NCBI GenBank assembly: GCA_017883605.1 | Contig: JADGNH010000131.1 | Location: 1-5,159 of the forward strand | DNA from: Methanobacteriaceae archaeon | GTDB taxonomy: Archaea > Methanobacteriota > Methanobacteria > Methanobacteriales > Methanobacteriaceae | Direction of reading: 5' to 3' | DNA length: 5,159 nt | Shown: in pieces, positions 5,138 to 5,159 of the stretch | Position numbering within the stretch: position 1 is the stretch's first letter | Layout: each line of letters starts with the position of its first letter | Notes under the pieces: model-generated | Database searches by the model: none | What the model saw: the letters and a program-made list of their open reading frames with translations, nothing else | What the model was told of the DNA's origin: nothing | Program-made: the position numbers and the translations under genes

Positions 5138-5159
5138 GTGGATAGTTTAAGGGAATTTT

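Overview
The window looks like chromosome from a methanogenic archaeon, most likely a Methanobacterium-like member of the Methanobacteriales. The reasons are a branched-chain 2-oxoacid:ferredoxin oxidoreductase in the compact three-gene order vorC-vorB-vorA with a fused beta-gamma VorA, strong AGGAGG-type Shine-Dalgarno sites, very A+T-rich gaps between genes of moderate G+C content, and a cupin-tailed regulator beside an AMP-forming acyl-CoA synthetase. The genus is an inference; no rRNA or other marker is present.

Layout: 1-111 is the 3' end of a cupin-domain protein, probably the sensor domain of an HTH-cupin regulator. 112-240 is a short promoter region filled by five direct repeats spaced 19-20 bp. 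241-1917 encodes a 558-residue acyl-CoA synthetase of the medium/branched-chain type. 1918-2298 is a 381-bp A+T-rich gap with a possible T-rich terminator near its 5' side, a long degenerate array built on AATTCCA with a period near 12 bp, and a perfect 9+1+9 palindrome. 2299-5137 is the vor operon: VorC (two-cluster ferredoxin, delta), VorB (alpha) and VorA (beta fused to gamma). All lie on the + strand. The last 22 bases (5138-5159) hold nothing I can identify.

How the genes fit together: the synthetase would make an acyl-CoA such as isobutyryl-CoA or 2-methylbutyryl-CoA from the free branched-chain acid. VOR can interconvert that acyl-CoA, CO2 and reduced ferredoxin with 2-oxoisovalerate or a related oxoacid. 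Together they form a plausible route for turning scavenged branched-chain acids into valine, leucine or isoleucine precursors, or the reverse direction of amino-acid breakdown. The upstream cupin regulator is a candidate sensor of one of these small carboxylates.

The most unusual part of the window is the 88-bp vorB-vorA junction. It contains a perfect 30-bp tandem duplication of what looks like a translation start site (SD, stop codon touching or overlapping an ATG, and Met-Thr-Glu codons). The true vorA start resembles a diverged third copy. The result is a chain of tiny, SD-equipped, overlapping reading frames between vorB and vorA. I see no new multi-gene system here; the novelty candidates are the regulatory repeats and this initiation-site array.
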